Shown here: in pieces, positions 42,580 through 51,475 of the stretch
Position numbering within the stretch: the first letter of the stretch is position 1
Layout of the letters: each line of letters starts with the position of its first letter
Source: Hamadaea flava
GTDB taxonomy: Bacteria > Actinomycetota > Actinomycetes > Mycobacteriales > Micromonosporaceae
Assembly: GCF_024172085.1 (NCBI RefSeq)
Contig: NZ_JAMZDZ010000001.1
Coordinates: forward strand, 2,852,001 to 2,916,000
Length of the DNA: 64,000 bases
Direction: 5' to 3'
The notes under the pieces: generated by a model
Databases searched by the model: none
What the model saw: only the letters and a program-made list of their open reading frames with translations
Told to the model about the DNA's origin: nothing
Program-made: the position numbers and the translations under genes

Positions 42580-43827
42580 ATGAGACGACTCTGGCGCCGA
42601 GCGTGTACGGCGGCGGTCGCGGCCACAGTGGTCATGGCGGCCGCGACAGGCTGCTCCTCCGATTCCGACGACGCGTCCGGGCAGACGACGCTGCGCGTCA
42701 TCGTCAACATCACTCCGAACCTCACCGAGCAGTACTGGAACACCCTGTTCGACGGTTACGAGAAGACCCACCCCGGGGTCACGGTCAAGCTGGAACTCAC
42801 CGGGACCATCTCGGCCGCGGCGAAGCTGACCCAGGACCTGGCGGCCGGTGACCCGCCGGACATCGCCCAGCAGATCACCCCCACCAAGGAGAACGCCAGC
42901 CTGTTCGCCGACCTGTCCGACCAGGACTGGGTCAAGGACACGCCGCTGGTGGACCAGTACGCGATCGACGGAAAGCGCTATCTCGTCGGCGTCGGTGTCC
43001 AGATCCAGTCGCTGGTGTTCTACAGCAAGGCCGCGTTCGCCAAGGCGGGCCTCACCGCGACCGACATCAAGACGCTGGACCAGTTCTCCGACGCGATGGG
43101 CAAGCTCAAGGCGGCCGGATACGCGCCGCTGCAGACCGCCGGCCAGTGGGTTCCCGGTGGCCAGTTCACCCTGGTCGCCGACTCGGGCGTGCTGACGGCC
43201 GACGCCGACTGGTACGCCAAGCGCAAGGCCGGCTCGGTCAGCTTCGCCGGCAGCGACTACGAGAAGTACCTCAGCCGTTACAAGAACTGGATCAGCCAGG
43301 GCTACCTCGAGAAGAGCGCGCTCGGCCTGACCTACGCCGACGGCCAGACCAACTTCCTCAACGGCAAGTCGGCCATGTACGTCATGGGGTCGTTCTTCGT
43401 CCCGGCAGCTGACACGGCCAAGAAGAGCGACGACATCGGCGTGTTCACCATGCCGACCGACGGCGCGTACCCGTCGGGCCAGGTCGGCAACATCGCCAAC
43501 CCGTATGTGGTGGCCAACGCCTCCAAGCACAAGGCCGAGGCGATCGAGTTCGTCAAGTGGCTGACCACCGACCCGACCGCGATCGAGAGCCAGCTGGCGG
43601 CGGACGGCAACCTGCGCAAGGGCTTCACCTACAAGATGTCCAGCCTGGGCACGGCCGTGCAGCAGATCCTCGACGGCTCGCCGTCGGTGCTGGTCAAGGC
43701 GGGCGAGCGCCAGCCGATCAGCGGCTACTCCGGTGAGCTCAACACGCAGGTCCAGTCGCTGTTCAGCAACGCCTCGGCGCAGCAGGTGGCCGCCGGTTTG
43801 GACAAGTGGTGGAACTCGCAGAAGTAA
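42580..43827 (+). CDS. CUT1 ABC importer solute-binding lipoprotein
   Basis: 415 residues. Lipoprotein signal (RRACTAAVAATVVMAAATGC) with lipidated Cys25, then an acidic linker. The mature domain is a family-1 sugar-binding protein (PNLTEQYWNTLFDGYEKTHP, AAGDPPDIAQQITPTKEN, GKSAMYVMGSFFVP). It delivers oligosaccharides to the two permeases that follow. The downstream permease start lies inside its 3' end. Confidence 0.92.
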   Translation: MRRLWRRACTAAVAATVVMAAATGCSSDSDDASGQTTLRVIVNITPNLTEQYWNTLFDGYEKTHPGVTVKLELTGTISAAAKLTQDLAAGDPPDIAQQITPTKENASLFADLSDQDWVKDTPLVDQYAIDGKRYLVGVGVQIQSLVFYSKAAFAKAGLTATDIKTLDQFSDAMGKLKAAGYAPLQTAGQWVPGGQFTLVADSGVLTADADWYAKRKAGSVSFAGSDYEKYLSRYKNWISQGYLEKSALGLTYADGQTNFLNGKSAMYVMGSFFVPAADTAKKSDDIGVFTMPTDGAYPSGQVGNIANPYVVANASKHKAEAIEFVKWLTTDPTAIESQLAADGNLRKGFTYKMSSLGTAVQQILDGSPSVLVKAGERQPISGYSGELNTQVQSLFSNASAQQVAAGLDKWWNSQK

Positions 43828-44759
43828 CCCGGTCCCAGGCGCGATCCTCGCGGTCGCGCCTGGGCCGGTCCCACAGCCGCCGGTGGGCCCGCTTCCGGGC
43901 CGGAGCCGTCACCACCGGCCTGCTCGCCCCGTCCGTCGTCCTCTACACGGTGATGACCATCGTGCCCGTCGGGGTGGCGGTCTACCTGAGCCTGACCGAC
44001 TGGAACGGCTTCTCCGAGGCCGCCTTCGTCGGCTGGGACAACTACACGCACCTGTTCGACGACCCGAACACCCAGAGCGCCTGGTACGTGACCACCATCG
44101 TCGCCGTCTGCGGCACGGTCCTGATGATCGGCGGCGGGCTGGCGTACGCGCTGGCCCTGAAGGACTCGTCCCGGACGAACTCGTTCTTCCGGGCGCTGGC
44201 CTACTATCCGCACGTCATCAGTGCCCTCATCCTGGGCTACCTGTGGTCGGCGATCCTGGGCACCAACGGGGCGATCAACAACACGGCGGCGAAGTTCGGC
44301 ATCGACCCGATCGGGTTCCTGTTCGACGAGAAGCTCGCTCTCATCACGCTCATCGGCGTGATCGTCTGGGCCGGCTTCGGATTCAACGTCGTGCTGTTCG
44401 TCGCGGCCCTGCAGACGGTTCCGGCCGAACTGATCGAGGCCGCCGCCATCGACGGCGCGAGCCGCTGGCAGACCAACCGCCGGGTGGTCGTCCCGATGAT
44501 CGCGCCGGTCGTCACGGTGGCCACCGTCCTCAACCTCATCGGCCTGATCCGCGCGTACGACCTGGTCGTCAGCTTGACCGGCGGCGGCCCCGCCGGGGCG
44601 ACCCAGACCTACGCGTACGTCATCCTGGCCCGTTCGTTCGAGGGGACCAAGGTCGGGTACGCCACCGCCCAAGCCGTCTTCCTCATGGTCGTGTCGGCCG
44701 TCCTTGCCCTGGTGGTGACCGCTCTGCGGAACCGGCAGGACACGGACGTGGCGAGTTAG
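43806..44759 (+). CDS. CUT1 ABC permease, MalF type
   Basis: 317 residues from GTG 43806, overlapping the binding-protein gene by 22 bases. A basic N-terminal tail precedes six membrane helices. The EAA loop LIEAAAIDGASRWQTNRRVV is canonical. Typical UgpA/MalF length. Confidence 0.92.
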   Translation: MVELAEVTRSQARSSRSRLGRSHSRRWARFRAGAVTTGLLAPSVVLYTVMTIVPVGVAVYLSLTDWNGFSEAAFVGWDNYTHLFDDPNTQSAWYVTTIVAVCGTVLMIGGGLAYALALKDSSRTNSFFRALAYYPHVISALILGYLWSAILGTNGAINNTAAKFGIDPIGFLFDEKLALITLIGVIVWAGFGFNVVLFVAALQTVPAELIEAAAIDGASRWQTNRRVVVPMIAPVVTVATVLNLIGLIRAYDLVVSLTGGGPAGATQTYAYVILARSFEGTKVGYATAQAVFLMVVSAVLALVVTALRNRQDTDVAS

Positions 44760-44767
44760 GAGACGAG

Positions 44768-45619
44768 ATGGCGGTTGCCCCGACCGGACGAACCCGGCGC
44801 TCCCCCGTACGCCCGTTGATGCTGCTGTTCCTGCTGGTGGTCATGACGGTGCCGGTCTACCTGCTGGTGGTCAACACCTTCAAGTCGCAGGAAGACATCC
44901 TCAACAGCCCGTTCTCCTTCCCGCTGGCCGACCTCACGGTCAAGCACCTGATGGACGCGATACGCAGCCCGCAGTACAACGTGATCAAGGGCTACGGGTT
45001 CACCCTCTTCCTGGTGGTCGTCGTCGACATCCTGTGCATCCTGATGGCCGGTCCGGCGGCGTACGCCATCGCCCGCAGCCTCAAGAAGCGCACGCAACTG
45101 GTGATGCTGTACTTCCTGGCCGGCACCTTCATCCCCGGCGCGGCCCTGATCATCCCGGTGATCTACGTGCTGCGGTCGGTGGGGCTGGCCAACACCGTGG
45201 CGGGCCTGATCGCCCACGACGTGGCCGCCACGCTGCCCGTCAGCATCTTCCTGTTCGTCGGCTTCATCCGGACCATCCCGGGCTCGATCGACCAGGCCGC
45301 GATGATCGACGGCGCGGGCCGGCTGCGTACCTTCTGGACGATCATCTTCCCGCTCATGCGGCCGGCCGTCGTCACGGTGCTGATCCTCAACTCGATCGGC
45401 ATCTGGAACGACTTCGTCAGCCCGCAGATCCTGCTGAGCCCGGGTTCGGGCAGGTACACGGTGACCACCGCGATCTACGCCGGCATCAGCCAGTACTCGA
45501 CCGACCTGACGAAGGTCTTCCCGAACCTGCTGCTGGCGATCGCGCCGGTGGTCATCTTCTTCATCTACATGCAGCGCCACATCATCAGCGGACTCACCGT
45601 CGGAGCGGTGAAGGGCTGA
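44768..45619 (+). CDS. CUT1 ABC permease, MalG type
   Basis: 283 residues from ATG 44768 (GGAGACGAG upstream). Six membrane helices; the EAA loop is SIDQAAMIDGAGRLRTFW; the end QRHIISGLTVGAVKG is typical of MalG. No ATPase follows, so a shared MsiK-like subunit encoded elsewhere is needed. Confidence 0.92.
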   Translation: MAVAPTGRTRRSPVRPLMLLFLLVVMTVPVYLLVVNTFKSQEDILNSPFSFPLADLTVKHLMDAIRSPQYNVIKGYGFTLFLVVVVDILCILMAGPAAYAIARSLKKRTQLVMLYFLAGTFIPGAALIIPVIYVLRSVGLANTVAGLIAHDVAATLPVSIFLFVGFIRTIPGSIDQAAMIDGAGRLRTFWTIIFPLMRPAVVTVLILNSIGIWNDFVSPQILLSPGSGRYTVTTAIYAGISQYSTDLTKVFPNLLLAIAPVVIFFIYMQRHIISGLTVGAVKG

Positions 45620-45673
45620 TCTGAAGGTTCATCGCACGTCGACCATCCATCCACCCGGGACGGGAGATAGGCA

Positions 45674-47635
45674 ATGAAAGTCAGCACGTGGAAATCGGTC
45701 GTAGCGGTGCTGGCCACGGTGGGAGTCGTCCTTCCCGCCGTGCCGGCCGCCGCGCACGGCCATCAGGGCACCACCTACTACGTCGGGAAATGGGGCAGGC
45801 CGATGTTCGCCGGCCGGTCAGCGGCCGCCCCGTTCCCGACCATCCAGCAGTGCGCCGACGTCATGGTGCCCGGCGACACCTGCCTGATCATGTCCGGCAC
45901 CTACGAGGAGTCGGTCGTGCCGGCCCGCTCCGGCACCGCCGGGCAGCCGATCACCTACCGTCCCGCGCCCGGGGCGACCGTGACCATCAGTGGCACCACC
46001 GCCGTGTCGGGCTGGGCGCCGGTCACCAGCGCCGACGTCGACCAGATCGCGCAGACCGACCCGTACGCCCAGGATTCCCCGTTCAGCGCAGCGGTCGCCG
46101 CGGGCCACGTCTACAGCACGGCGGTGGACCTGGGCGCCGACGTCACCACCGTGCAGATCTTCACCGACAAGAAGATGGACGTCGAGGCGCAGTGGCCCCA
46201 CCCGGGCCTGGAGCTGCTCGACCCCGCCTTCCAGTACGCCAAGACCGGCAGCGCCGCCGCCACGATCGTCGACCCGGCGCTGACCCGCCCGGCCGGGTAC
46301 TGGACCGGCGCCCGGGTGCAGACCAACTACTGGTACATCACGGCGACCGGCTCGGTGGCCTCCTCCGACGTCGGCTCGGTGACCCTCGACATCGCGCCGC
46401 CCTGCATCCACAAGATCGTCCCCAACGACACCCGGTACGCCCTCACCGGCAAGATCGGCGAGCTGGCGAACCCCGGCACCTGGTTCTACGACGCCGCCGG
46501 CAAGCGGCTGTACCTCTACAGCGAGGACGACCTCAACCAGCACGCCGTGGCGGCCAAGACCCGCAAGCTGGCCTTCGACCTGCGCAACACCAGCTACATA
46601 AAGGTCACCGGCGTCGACCTGTTCGCCGCCAGCATCGAGACCGGGGTGAGCAGCACCAACATCGTGATCGACGGGATCACCGCGAAGTACCTGTCGCACT
46701 ACACCGACATCACCCGTGGCGCCACCGACTGCGGCTCGACCGTGACCCGCGGCGTGGCCGACACCGGCATCGTCCTCAACGGCACCGACAACCAGGTCGT
46801 CAACAGCGATCTGGCGTACAGCGCCGGCAACGGGATCGCCCTGCGCGGGCAGCGCAACAGCGCCATCAACAACGTCATCCACGACGTGGACTACCTCGGC
46901 ACGTACGCGGCCGGCGTAGCGGTGCAGGGCAACAGCCAGACGGTCCGGCACAACACCATCTACCGGGTCGGCCGCAGCGGCGTGAACCTCCAGTGGGACA
47001 ACGCCATCGGCGGTACGCCCGGACCGGACAGCATCGCGTACAACGACATCTCCCAGTACGCGAAGCTGAGCCTGGACGTCGCGGCGGTGTACACCTGCTG
47101 CGGCTCGGACATGCTGCAGACCTCGATCGACCACAACGTGCTGCACGATCCAGCGCCGCGCAAGGGCGTCACCTCGTTCGGCGTGACCGGCGTGTACGCC
47201 GACAACGGGCAGAGCAACATCGTCATCGCCAACAACGTCGGCTGGGGCAACGCCGAGGGCACCGTCATGCTCAACGGCCTGGGCAGTTGCTCCTGCAACA
47301 ACGGCGTCTACAACAACGTCGGCGGCGGAACGTTCTTCTACGTCAAGGGACCGAACCAGTCCACCGGGACGAAGGTCTACAACAACCTCGGGACCTTCCG
47401 CGGGCTGACCGGTGCCACCGACGGTGGCATGGTGCTGTCCAACAACCTGCCGAACGAGATCGATCCACTGTTCGTGGGCGCCGCGAACCACGATTACCGG
47501 CTCACCGACGCCTCCCCCGCCCGCAACTGTGCGATCGCGCTGCCGGGCATCACCGACGGCTCCACCGACGCCGTGCCCAGCTGCGGTGCGTACCAATATG
47601 GCGCAGCCGCCTGGACCGCGGGCGCGAGTCGCTGA
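45674..47635 (+). CDS. Secreted right-handed beta-helix glycosidase, GH141-like
   Basis: 653 residues. Sec signal peptide (WKSVVAVLATVGVVLPAV, cleavage near AAA-HG). The mature part opens with YYVGKWGRPMFAGRS and FPTIQQCADVMVPGDT, then VTISGTTAVSGW and IFTDKKMDVEAQWPHPGLEL. This resembles GH141 proteins, where a beta-helix with inserted loops acts as alpha-L-fucosidase or xylanase. Many Asn-rich rungs follow, with Cys pairs (TCCGSD, SCSCNN). Outside the cell it would cut the polymer for the preceding importer. Family assignment is moderate; a polysaccharide lyase is the alternative. Confidence 0.7.
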   Translation: MKVSTWKSVVAVLATVGVVLPAVPAAAHGHQGTTYYVGKWGRPMFAGRSAAAPFPTIQQCADVMVPGDTCLIMSGTYEESVVPARSGTAGQPITYRPAPGATVTISGTTAVSGWAPVTSADVDQIAQTDPYAQDSPFSAAVAAGHVYSTAVDLGADVTTVQIFTDKKMDVEAQWPHPGLELLDPAFQYAKTGSAAATIVDPALTRPAGYWTGARVQTNYWYITATGSVASSDVGSVTLDIAPPCIHKIVPNDTRYALTGKIGELANPGTWFYDAAGKRLYLYSEDDLNQHAVAAKTRKLAFDLRNTSYIKVTGVDLFAASIETGVSSTNIVIDGITAKYLSHYTDITRGATDCGSTVTRGVADTGIVLNGTDNQVVNSDLAYSAGNGIALRGQRNSAINNVIHDVDYLGTYAAGVAVQGNSQTVRHNTIYRVGRSGVNLQWDNAIGGTPGPDSIAYNDISQYAKLSLDVAAVYTCCGSDMLQTSIDHNVLHDPAPRKGVTSFGVTGVYADNGQSNIVIANNVGWGNAEGTVMLNGLGSCSCNNGVYNNVGGGTFFYVKGPNQSTGTKVYNNLGTFRGLTGATDGGMVLSNNLPNEIDPLFVGAANHDYRLTDASPARNCAIALPGITDGSTDAVPSCGAYQYGAAAWTAGASR

Positions 47636-47649
47636 CCCTGGAAAGACAC

Positions 47650-47678
47650 GTGCCCCGGGCCGCGTCGGCCCGGGGCAC
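47650..47678. terminator. Bidirectional terminator between beta-helix enzyme and GntR genes
   Basis: A perfect 12-bp stem (GTGCCCCGGGCC at 47650-47661 with 47667-47678), loop GCGTC, between convergent stop codons. Confidence 0.88.
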
Positions 47679-47691
47679 CTTCGCGTGTTCG

Positions 47692-48441
47692 TCAGACGTG
47701 CTCGGCGGTCTTGGCCTTCGCGGGCTTCTTGCCCGAGCGCAGATCCGGCACCGGGGCGCGACCGGCGGCGTGCGCGGCGAACGCCTCGGCTGCCTTGTCG
47801 GCGTCCCCGTCGCGCAACAGCGTCACCAGCCGGCCGTGCTCGTCGGCCATCGCGTGCCAGTCACCTTCGAACAGCGGGTCGGCGATCGCGTGCAGGGCAC
47901 GCAGGCTCGGTTCGAGCAGCTCCCACATCCGCACCAGGAAGTGGTTGCCGGAGACCTGGCTGACCAGGGTATGGAAGGCGATGTCGGCGTCCCGGAAGCG
48001 GCTGATGTCGTTGATCGCCACCGCCCGGTGCATCTGATCGACCAGCTCGCCGAGCTCGCGCAGGTGCTCCTCGGTGATCAGGCCGGTCGCCAGCTGGGCG
48101 GCCAGCCGCTCCATCGGCTCGCGTACCTGGCGCGCGTATTCGGCGTCCTGGCTGGAGATCTCGACGACGAAGTTGCCGCGCCGGGGGATGTGCGTGAGCA
48201 GGCCCTCCCGGGCGAGCTGCTTGACCGCCTCGCGCACCGGGGCCTGGCTGACGCCGAGCCGCCGCGCGATCTCGGACTCCACCACGCGCTCGTTCGGGGC
48301 CAGTTCGCCCTCCACGATCGCCTGGCGGAGCAGCTCGTACACCCGGTCGGAGATCAGGGTGTGCCGGAGCCGGTCCTTCTTGGTGTCCAGGGTGGAGGCG
48401 AATCCGCCTGGCGCGTCGCTCGCTGGTTGCTTCGGAGCCAT
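47692..48441 (-). CDS. GntR-family regulator, FCD subfamily
   Basis: 249 residues from ATG 48441 (GGGGAA upstream). The winged helix (about 25-90) contains RVYELLRQAIVEGELAPNER and LGVSQAPVREAVKQLAREG. The all-helical FCD domain (about 95-225) has the metal-binding Asp/His set (FRDADIAFHTLV, ADEHGRLV). FCD regulators respond to sugar acids and related carboxylates. Placed in the middle of the locus, with TATCGATA upstream of its own start, it is the likely local and self-repressing regulator. Confidence 0.9.
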   Translation of the reverse strand: MAPKQPASDAPGGFASTLDTKKDRLRHTLISDRVYELLRQAIVEGELAPNERVVESEIARRLGVSQAPVREAVKQLAREGLLTHIPRRGNFVVEISSQDAEYARQVREPMERLAAQLATGLITEEHLRELGELVDQMHRAVAINDISRFRDADIAFHTLVSQVSGNHFLVRMWELLEPSLRALHAIADPLFEGDWHAMADEHGRLVTLLRDGDADKAAEAFAAHAAGRAPVPDLRSGKKPAKAKTAEHV

Positions 48442-48498
48442 GAGTTCCCCATCATGAGATACCGGATCCACTGCCGATGATAACGCCCCATCGCTTAA

Positions 48499-48517
48499 CC
48501 GGTATCGATAGATCCGG
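48499..48517. promoter_or_regulatory. TATCGATA operator upstream of the GntR gene
   Basis: TATCGATA (48503-48510) is flanked by CCGG on both sides, giving an imperfect larger palindrome, 58 bases upstream of the GntR start. It suggests autoregulation. Confidence 0.6.
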
Positions 48518-48563
48518 GCAGGGCTGCGTACGACGTCGGGGCCGACGTGGTCCTTCTCATCGC

Positions 48564-49484
48564 CTATCGATCATCAGTCGAATCGAAGCAGAGCGGCTCG
48601 ATCGTTGTCAACCCACGCGCAGGGGACGCGACCTGGTAGACCCGCTCGGCCGTGCCGCGCAGCACGCTGCCGCGGTCGGCCGACGACAACCCCGCCAAGC
48701 CCCGCTCGGCCAGCCGCAACGACTGCGTCCGCGTACCGGCGGGCAGGCAGATCGGCCAGTCGGACCCGATCAGGCACCGCTGCGGCCCGAACTCGGCGAC
48801 CACGTGGCGCGCCAGGTCCGCGACCTTCTCCACGGGTACGCCGCGCTGCTGCGTCAGCAGTCCCGAGATCTTCATCACGACGTTGGGTCGGCGGGCGGCG
48901 TACGTGACGTCGGCCTGCCAGCCGGACGCGTCCTCCGTCAGCAGGTTGGCCGGGTTGCCCAGATGGTCGACGACGACCGTGAGCTGCGGATGCCGGGCGG
49001 CGACGTCGGCGGCGACCCGGACCGCGTCGCGCCCCAGATTCAGCTCCAGCACCACGTCCTCGTCGGCGAGCACCGGAATCAGGGCGCGGGCCGCCTCGGG
49101 GGTCTGCTCCCACCGCGGGCCGCCCAGCCGCATCCCGTGCGGCCGCGTCTCGGCGAGTTCCCGGAGCAGATCGCGGAATCGGCTGGTCCCGTCGTCGGCG
49201 TGCAGGTGCAGGTTGGCGACGTAACCGAGGATGATCTGCGGATGGTCCAGCCACAGCCGGCGCAGCGCGTCGGTCTCGCCCACGTCGCCGCGAGACGCCT
49301 CGACGAGGATCGCACCGTCGATCGACGCGGCCGGGTCGTCGGCCGCCTGGTCAGCCGGCTTGACCGGATCCGCGCCCGAGGCCGCCAGGTCGTCCGCGGT
49401 GAACGCGCGGAAATGCGGCGACTCCGGCCGGATCCACGGGTGCCCGTCGGCCGGGTCCCACAGGTGAACGTGGCAGTCGATCAC
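48564..49484 (-). CDS. COG3618-type amidohydrolase, probable sugar lactonase
   Basis: 306 residues. The metal-dependent TIM barrel starts with MIDCHVHLWDP (His-x-His metal ligands); VVVDHLGNP supplies a further His and GSDWPI the terminal Asp. COG3618 members include L-fucono- and L-rhamnono-lactonases. With the aldo-keto reductase across the divergent promoter it would form the dehydrogenase-lactonase pair of an oxidative deoxy-sugar route. Transcribed towards the GntR gene. Confidence 0.85.
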   Translation of the reverse strand: MIDCHVHLWDPADGHPWIRPESPHFRAFTADDLAASGADPVKPADQAADDPAASIDGAILVEASRGDVGETDALRRLWLDHPQIILGYVANLHLHADDGTSRFRDLLRELAETRPHGMRLGGPRWEQTPEAARALIPVLADEDVVLELNLGRDAVRVAADVAARHPQLTVVVDHLGNPANLLTEDASGWQADVTYAARRPNVVMKISGLLTQQRGVPVEKVADLARHVVAEFGPQRCLIGSDWPICLPAGTRTQSLRLAERGLAGLSSADRGSVLRGTAERVYQVASPARGLTTIEPLCFDSTDDR

Positions 49485-49519
49485 TCCGGCTCCTCCCCTC
49501 TCGCCAGGGCGTACGCGTG

Positions 49520-49567
49520 TTGACAGGGCGCCACCGGCTCCATGATTCTATACATCGGTAATCGATG
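49520..49567. promoter_or_regulatory. Divergent promoter with CATCG-N5-CGATG operator
   Basis: TTGACA (49520-49525) is a perfect -35 hexamer for the rightward operon; CTATAC (49548-49553) lies rather far downstream, so the -10 is uncertain. CATCG-gtaat-CGATG (49553-49567) is an inverted repeat overlapping the first possible start codon, related to the TATCGAT sites of this locus. Confidence 0.5.
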
Positions 49568-51475
49568 AGCGATTTAGAGAGCCGGTGTTCGTCCATGCCC
49601 CCGGTCCCCACCGTCACCGCGACCCGCACGACATCCGCCCCGCCCACCTGGGCGATCCTGGAGCGCGAGCTGTTCGCCGTGCAGGACAAGGCGTGGCGCA
49701 CCTTCGCCGGCCGCTACACCGACGGCGCCGGCCGGCTGATCTTCCGTGACACCCTCGGCGTCGGTCTGGACGGCCGGGACGGCGTCGACGACTTCTACGA
49801 GCCGTTCTTCAACTGGCCCACGCTGTACCTGCTCGGCGGCAGCGCCGACATCCTCGCCGCCGCCCACCGGCACTGGCAGGCCGTCACCGATCAGCTGGCC
49901 GAGATGAGCATGCTCCACGAGCGGCTGGAACGCGGCTACGACTGGTTCCACCAGGGCGAGGGCATGCTGCTGTTCTACGGGCTGTGCCTGGCCCGGCCCG
50001 ACGACGCCGACCTGCGTACGCTCGCCACCCGGTTCGCCGACTTCTACCTGCCCGGCGGCCCCAACTACGACCCCGAGCACCGGGTCATCCGCGCCCCGCA
50101 CAACGGCTCCGAGGGACCACGCTGGGGCTTCAGCGACGAAGAGGCGTACTTCCCGTGGAGTCTCGCGCTGCGTCCCTATGGCCTGCCGCTGGACTGGATC
50201 GACGAGGCGGCCCCGTTCGACGAACTCGCCGGATCACCAGAGCGGGCGCGGGCGTACGGGCGGGCGATGTGGGACCGCATGGGCCGCGGTGACACCCTCG
50301 TCAACCTCGCCTCGACCAGCCTGGTCACCAACGCGTACCTGCTCAGCGGGGACCGCCGCTATGCCGACTGGGTCGCCGAGTACGCCGGAGCCTGGCGCGA
50401 CCGGCTGTCCGGCCACGAGGTGATCCCCGACAACGCCGGGCTGACCGGGGTCGTCGGCGAGTACCTCGACGGCCGCTGGTACGGCGGGCACTACGGCTGG
50501 GCCTGGCCGCACGGGGTGCACTCGGTCGGCATGGCGGCCCTCGTCGGCGCGCTCAACGCCGCGACGGTCACCGGCGACCACGGCTACCTGGAGATCGCCC
50601 GGAACCCGCTCGACACCGTCATGCGCCACGGCGAGCAGCGCACGGCCGACCAGATGGGCACGCTCGGCCGCCGGTGGCGGCCACACCTGGCGGCCATGCC
50701 TGCGGACACCACGTTCATGGTCCCGCAGCGCCACGACGACAGCGGCTGGTTCGACTTCACCGTCCTGCCGAACCAGCTGACCGTGTCGCTGTGGCACTTC
50801 AGCCGGGACTCCGCCGACCACGACCGGGTCGAGCGGCTGCGCGAGCTGTCCAATTGGGACTGGACGACGGTGCACACCCAGCGACTCAAGGACGAGGCCG
50901 GGCACGAGGAACCCTGGTGGGAGTTCCTCGCCGGGCGCAACCCCGGATTCCCCGAGCGCATGCTGCGCAGCGCGTTGGAGACCTGCGACGCGAAGGTCAC
51001 CGCGATCGAGGCCGACCCGGTAGACCCGGCGACCGGCCCGAGCGCGCTGGACATCCACCACTGGCAGGACCGCAACCCGATCGTCACCGAAGCGCTGCTG
51101 CAATTGACGACCGGCTCGCCGCAGATCCTCTACAACGGCGGGCTGGCCCAGCTGCACGTGCGCTACCACGACGCCGACCTGCGCCGGCCCGGGCTGCCCG
51201 ACGACGTCGCCGCCCTCGTCAGCGACATCAGCCCGGATCACACCGTTGTCGACCTGGTGAACGTCGGCGGCACTCCACGTTCGGTCGTCGTGCAGGCGGG
51301 CACGTACGCCGAGCACGAGCTGCGTACGGTCGGCGTCGACGACGACGCGCCGCAGCCGGTCGAAGGACGCTACGTGACCGTGCGGCTGCCCGCCCAGACC
51401 CAGGTACGCCTGACGCTGACCCTGACGCTGCGGGCCGTGCCGCCGATGGTGCAGACGCCGTGGGAGGACCGATGA
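49565..51475 (+). CDS. Six-hairpin (alpha/alpha toroid) glycosidase-like protein
   Basis: 636 residues from ATG 49565, or about 626 from ATG 49595; the first start overlaps the operator and has no ribosome site. Residues about 25-500 are helix pairs typical of six-hairpin glycosidases (FFNWPTLYLLGGSAD, YGWAWPHGVHSVGMAALVGA). A beta-sandwich-like C-terminal part follows (LNQLTVSLW-like and LVNVGGTPRSVVVQAGTYAE strands). Trp- and acid-rich conserved-looking stretches suggest a carbohydrate enzyme, but I cannot name a CAZy family. No signal peptide. Overlaps the aldo-keto reductase by ATGA. Confidence 0.65.
   Translation: MSDLESRCSSMPPVPTVTATRTTSAPPTWAILERELFAVQDKAWRTFAGRYTDGAGRLIFRDTLGVGLDGRDGVDDFYEPFFNWPTLYLLGGSADILAAAHRHWQAVTDQLAEMSMLHERLERGYDWFHQGEGMLLFYGLCLARPDDADLRTLATRFADFYLPGGPNYDPEHRVIRAPHNGSEGPRWGFSDEEAYFPWSLALRPYGLPLDWIDEAAPFDELAGSPERARAYGRAMWDRMGRGDTLVNLASTSLVTNAYLLSGDRRYADWVAEYAGAWRDRLSGHEVIPDNAGLTGVVGEYLDGRWYGGHYGWAWPHGVHSVGMAALVGALNAATVTGDHGYLEIARNPLDTVMRHGEQRTADQMGTLGRRWRPHLAAMPADTTFMVPQRHDDSGWFDFTVLPNQLTVSLWHFSRDSADHDRVERLRELSNWDWTTVHTQRLKDEAGHEEPWWEFLAGRNPGFPERMLRSALETCDAKVTAIEADPVDPATGPSALDIHHWQDRNPIVTEALLQLTTGSPQILYNGGLAQLHVRYHDADLRRPGLPDDVAALVSDISPDHTVVDLVNVGGTPRSVVVQAGTYAEHELRTVGVDDDAPQPVEGRYVTVRLPAQTQVRLTLTLTLRAVPPMVQTPWEDR

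Noticed and set aside
48564-48571. Another CTATCGAT operator
   Set aside because: It is formed by the last codons and stop of the amidohydrolase gene and lies over 100 bases from a start codon; probably coincidental.
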